A stretch of DNA of 64,000 nt, from the NCBI RefSeq assembly GCF_002742265.1, contig NZ_MDGL01000032.1, forward strand, positions 62,001 through 126,000, given 5' to 3'. The translations under genes and the position numbers were made by a program. A model generated the notes under the pieces. The model had not been told where the DNA came from, ran no database searches, and saw only the letters and a list, made by a program, of their open reading frames with translations. This document shows, one piece after another, positions 63,565-64,000 of the stretch; positions within the stretch are counted from its first letter, which is position 1; every line of letters begins with the position of its first letter. This DNA is from Maribacter sp. 4G9. Its GTDB lineage: Bacteria; Bacteroidota; Bacteroidia; Flavobacteriales; Flavobacteriaceae.

Positions 63565-64000
63565 TTGAAGGAAATAATCACTACCATCCTTTTTCTTATT
63601 GCTGTAATTGACCCAATAGGTTCGGTTCCAGTCTACATGGAGGCCACCAAACACTTTGACAGGATTCATAAAAGAAAAATCGCAGTAAGGGCCTGTATCG
63701 TGGCCTTCTTCATATTATTGTTCTTCATCGTCATTGGCCAACTTATTCTTGAGGGCATGGAGATTTCCCTGGATGCCTTTCAAGTTTCGGGTGGCGTTAT
63801 TTTATTTCTTTTTGCCTTGACCATGATTTTTGGCGACGGTAAACCAGAATCGGAAAAGCATTTAATCTCGGATTACAAACATGTTACTATCTTCCCTGTG
63901 GCAATTCCCAGCATCGCTTCCCCTGGTGCTATCATGGCCGTTGTTTTGATGACAGATAATCATAAATACGCTCTAGATCAGCAAGTAATAACTACCGTTT
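63565..64000 (+). CDS. MarC family membrane protein (3' end outside the window)
   Basis: The first 145 residues, from a TTG at 63565 one base after the DUF3124 stop; no ATG in this frame comes before the conserved part. It reads KEIITTILFLIAVIDPIGSVPVY, then AVRACIVAFFILLFFIVIGQLIL, FQVSGGVILFLFALTMIFG and FPVAIPSIASPGAIMAVVLM (shown in part), the MarC family order of helices with the DPIG and PGAI motifs. It is a multi-pass inner-membrane protein whose substrate is not established. No stop is reached before the window end. Confidence 0.88.
   Translation, partial: MKEIITTILFLIAVIDPIGSVPVYMEATKHFDRIHKRKIAVRACIVAFFILLFFIVIGQLILEGMEISLDAFQVSGGVILFLFALTMIFGDGKPESEKHLISDYKHVTIFPVAIPSIASPGAIMAVVLMTDNHKYALDQQVITTV

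Overview
The window is a 64-kb piece of a Bacteroidota chromosome, almost certainly Flavobacteriaceae and probably a marine member. Signs of this are gliding-motility-associated gldI, a long-form LepB, an OstA-like protein, several Bacteroidota-typical families (DUF5683, DUF3810, DUF6122, DUF6503, DUF349), many lipoproteins and secreted proteins, AT-rich intergenic DNA, and repeated matches to the Bacteroidota -7 promoter element TAnnTTTG. I see no rRNA, tRNA, CRISPR array, prophage or insertion sequence. The content is mainly core and housekeeping.

Layout. 1-2737: acetate uptake and activation (solute symporter end, acs). 2740-3960: drug-type MFS exporter. 4070-5019: uridine kinase and an FtsB-like protein. 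5192-10946: parA-parB-DUF5683-dapB-lepB-wbqC-DUF6122, all on the + strand. 10923-17105, minus strand: TPR protein, ribH, a small membrane protein, mutL, two rhomboid proteases and an EEP-family hydrolase. 17229-19024: recF, a lipoprotein and a DUF721 (DciA-like) protein, followed by a heptamer repeat tract. 19370-22635: ndk (minus), then a phosphoesterase, gldI and a cyclophilin-FKBP fusion. 22682-32622: pepD, an unusual structured intergenic region, a DUF3810 metalloprotease, two amidohydrolase-family proteins with partly lost metal sites, and a penicillin acylase. 32667-39572, minus strand: a molybdenum cofactor locus (moaD, moaE, moaA, moaC, mobA, moeB-rhodanese, TSUP exporter, moeA) ending in a frameshifted ygiD. 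39699-46857: DUF6503, rRNA methyltransferase, M48 protease, RelA/SpoT, Fur family regulator, purA. 46966-53557: a four-gene exported sugar-oxidation/keto-sugar locus (DUF1080, Gfo/Idh/MocA, SGNH-propeller-cytochrome c fusion, ThuA). 53715-64000: OstA-like protein, aminotransferase, TPR protein, two DUF368 proteins, aroE, DUF349, DUF3124 and a MarC-family protein cut by the window edge.

The points most worth a second look are: the exported sugar-oxidation locus, whose cytochrome fusion carries an SGNH domain lacking the catalytic Ser and His; two heptamer-periodic low-complexity tracts that each begin exactly at the stop codon of a gene; amidohydrolase paralogues that have lost their HxH metal motif; a MutL with a degenerate endonuclease motif; a near-perfect palindrome upstream of the molybdenum cofactor operon; and promoter elements placed so close to start codons that leaderless transcripts are likely. 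All family assignments are made by eye from motifs and gene order.
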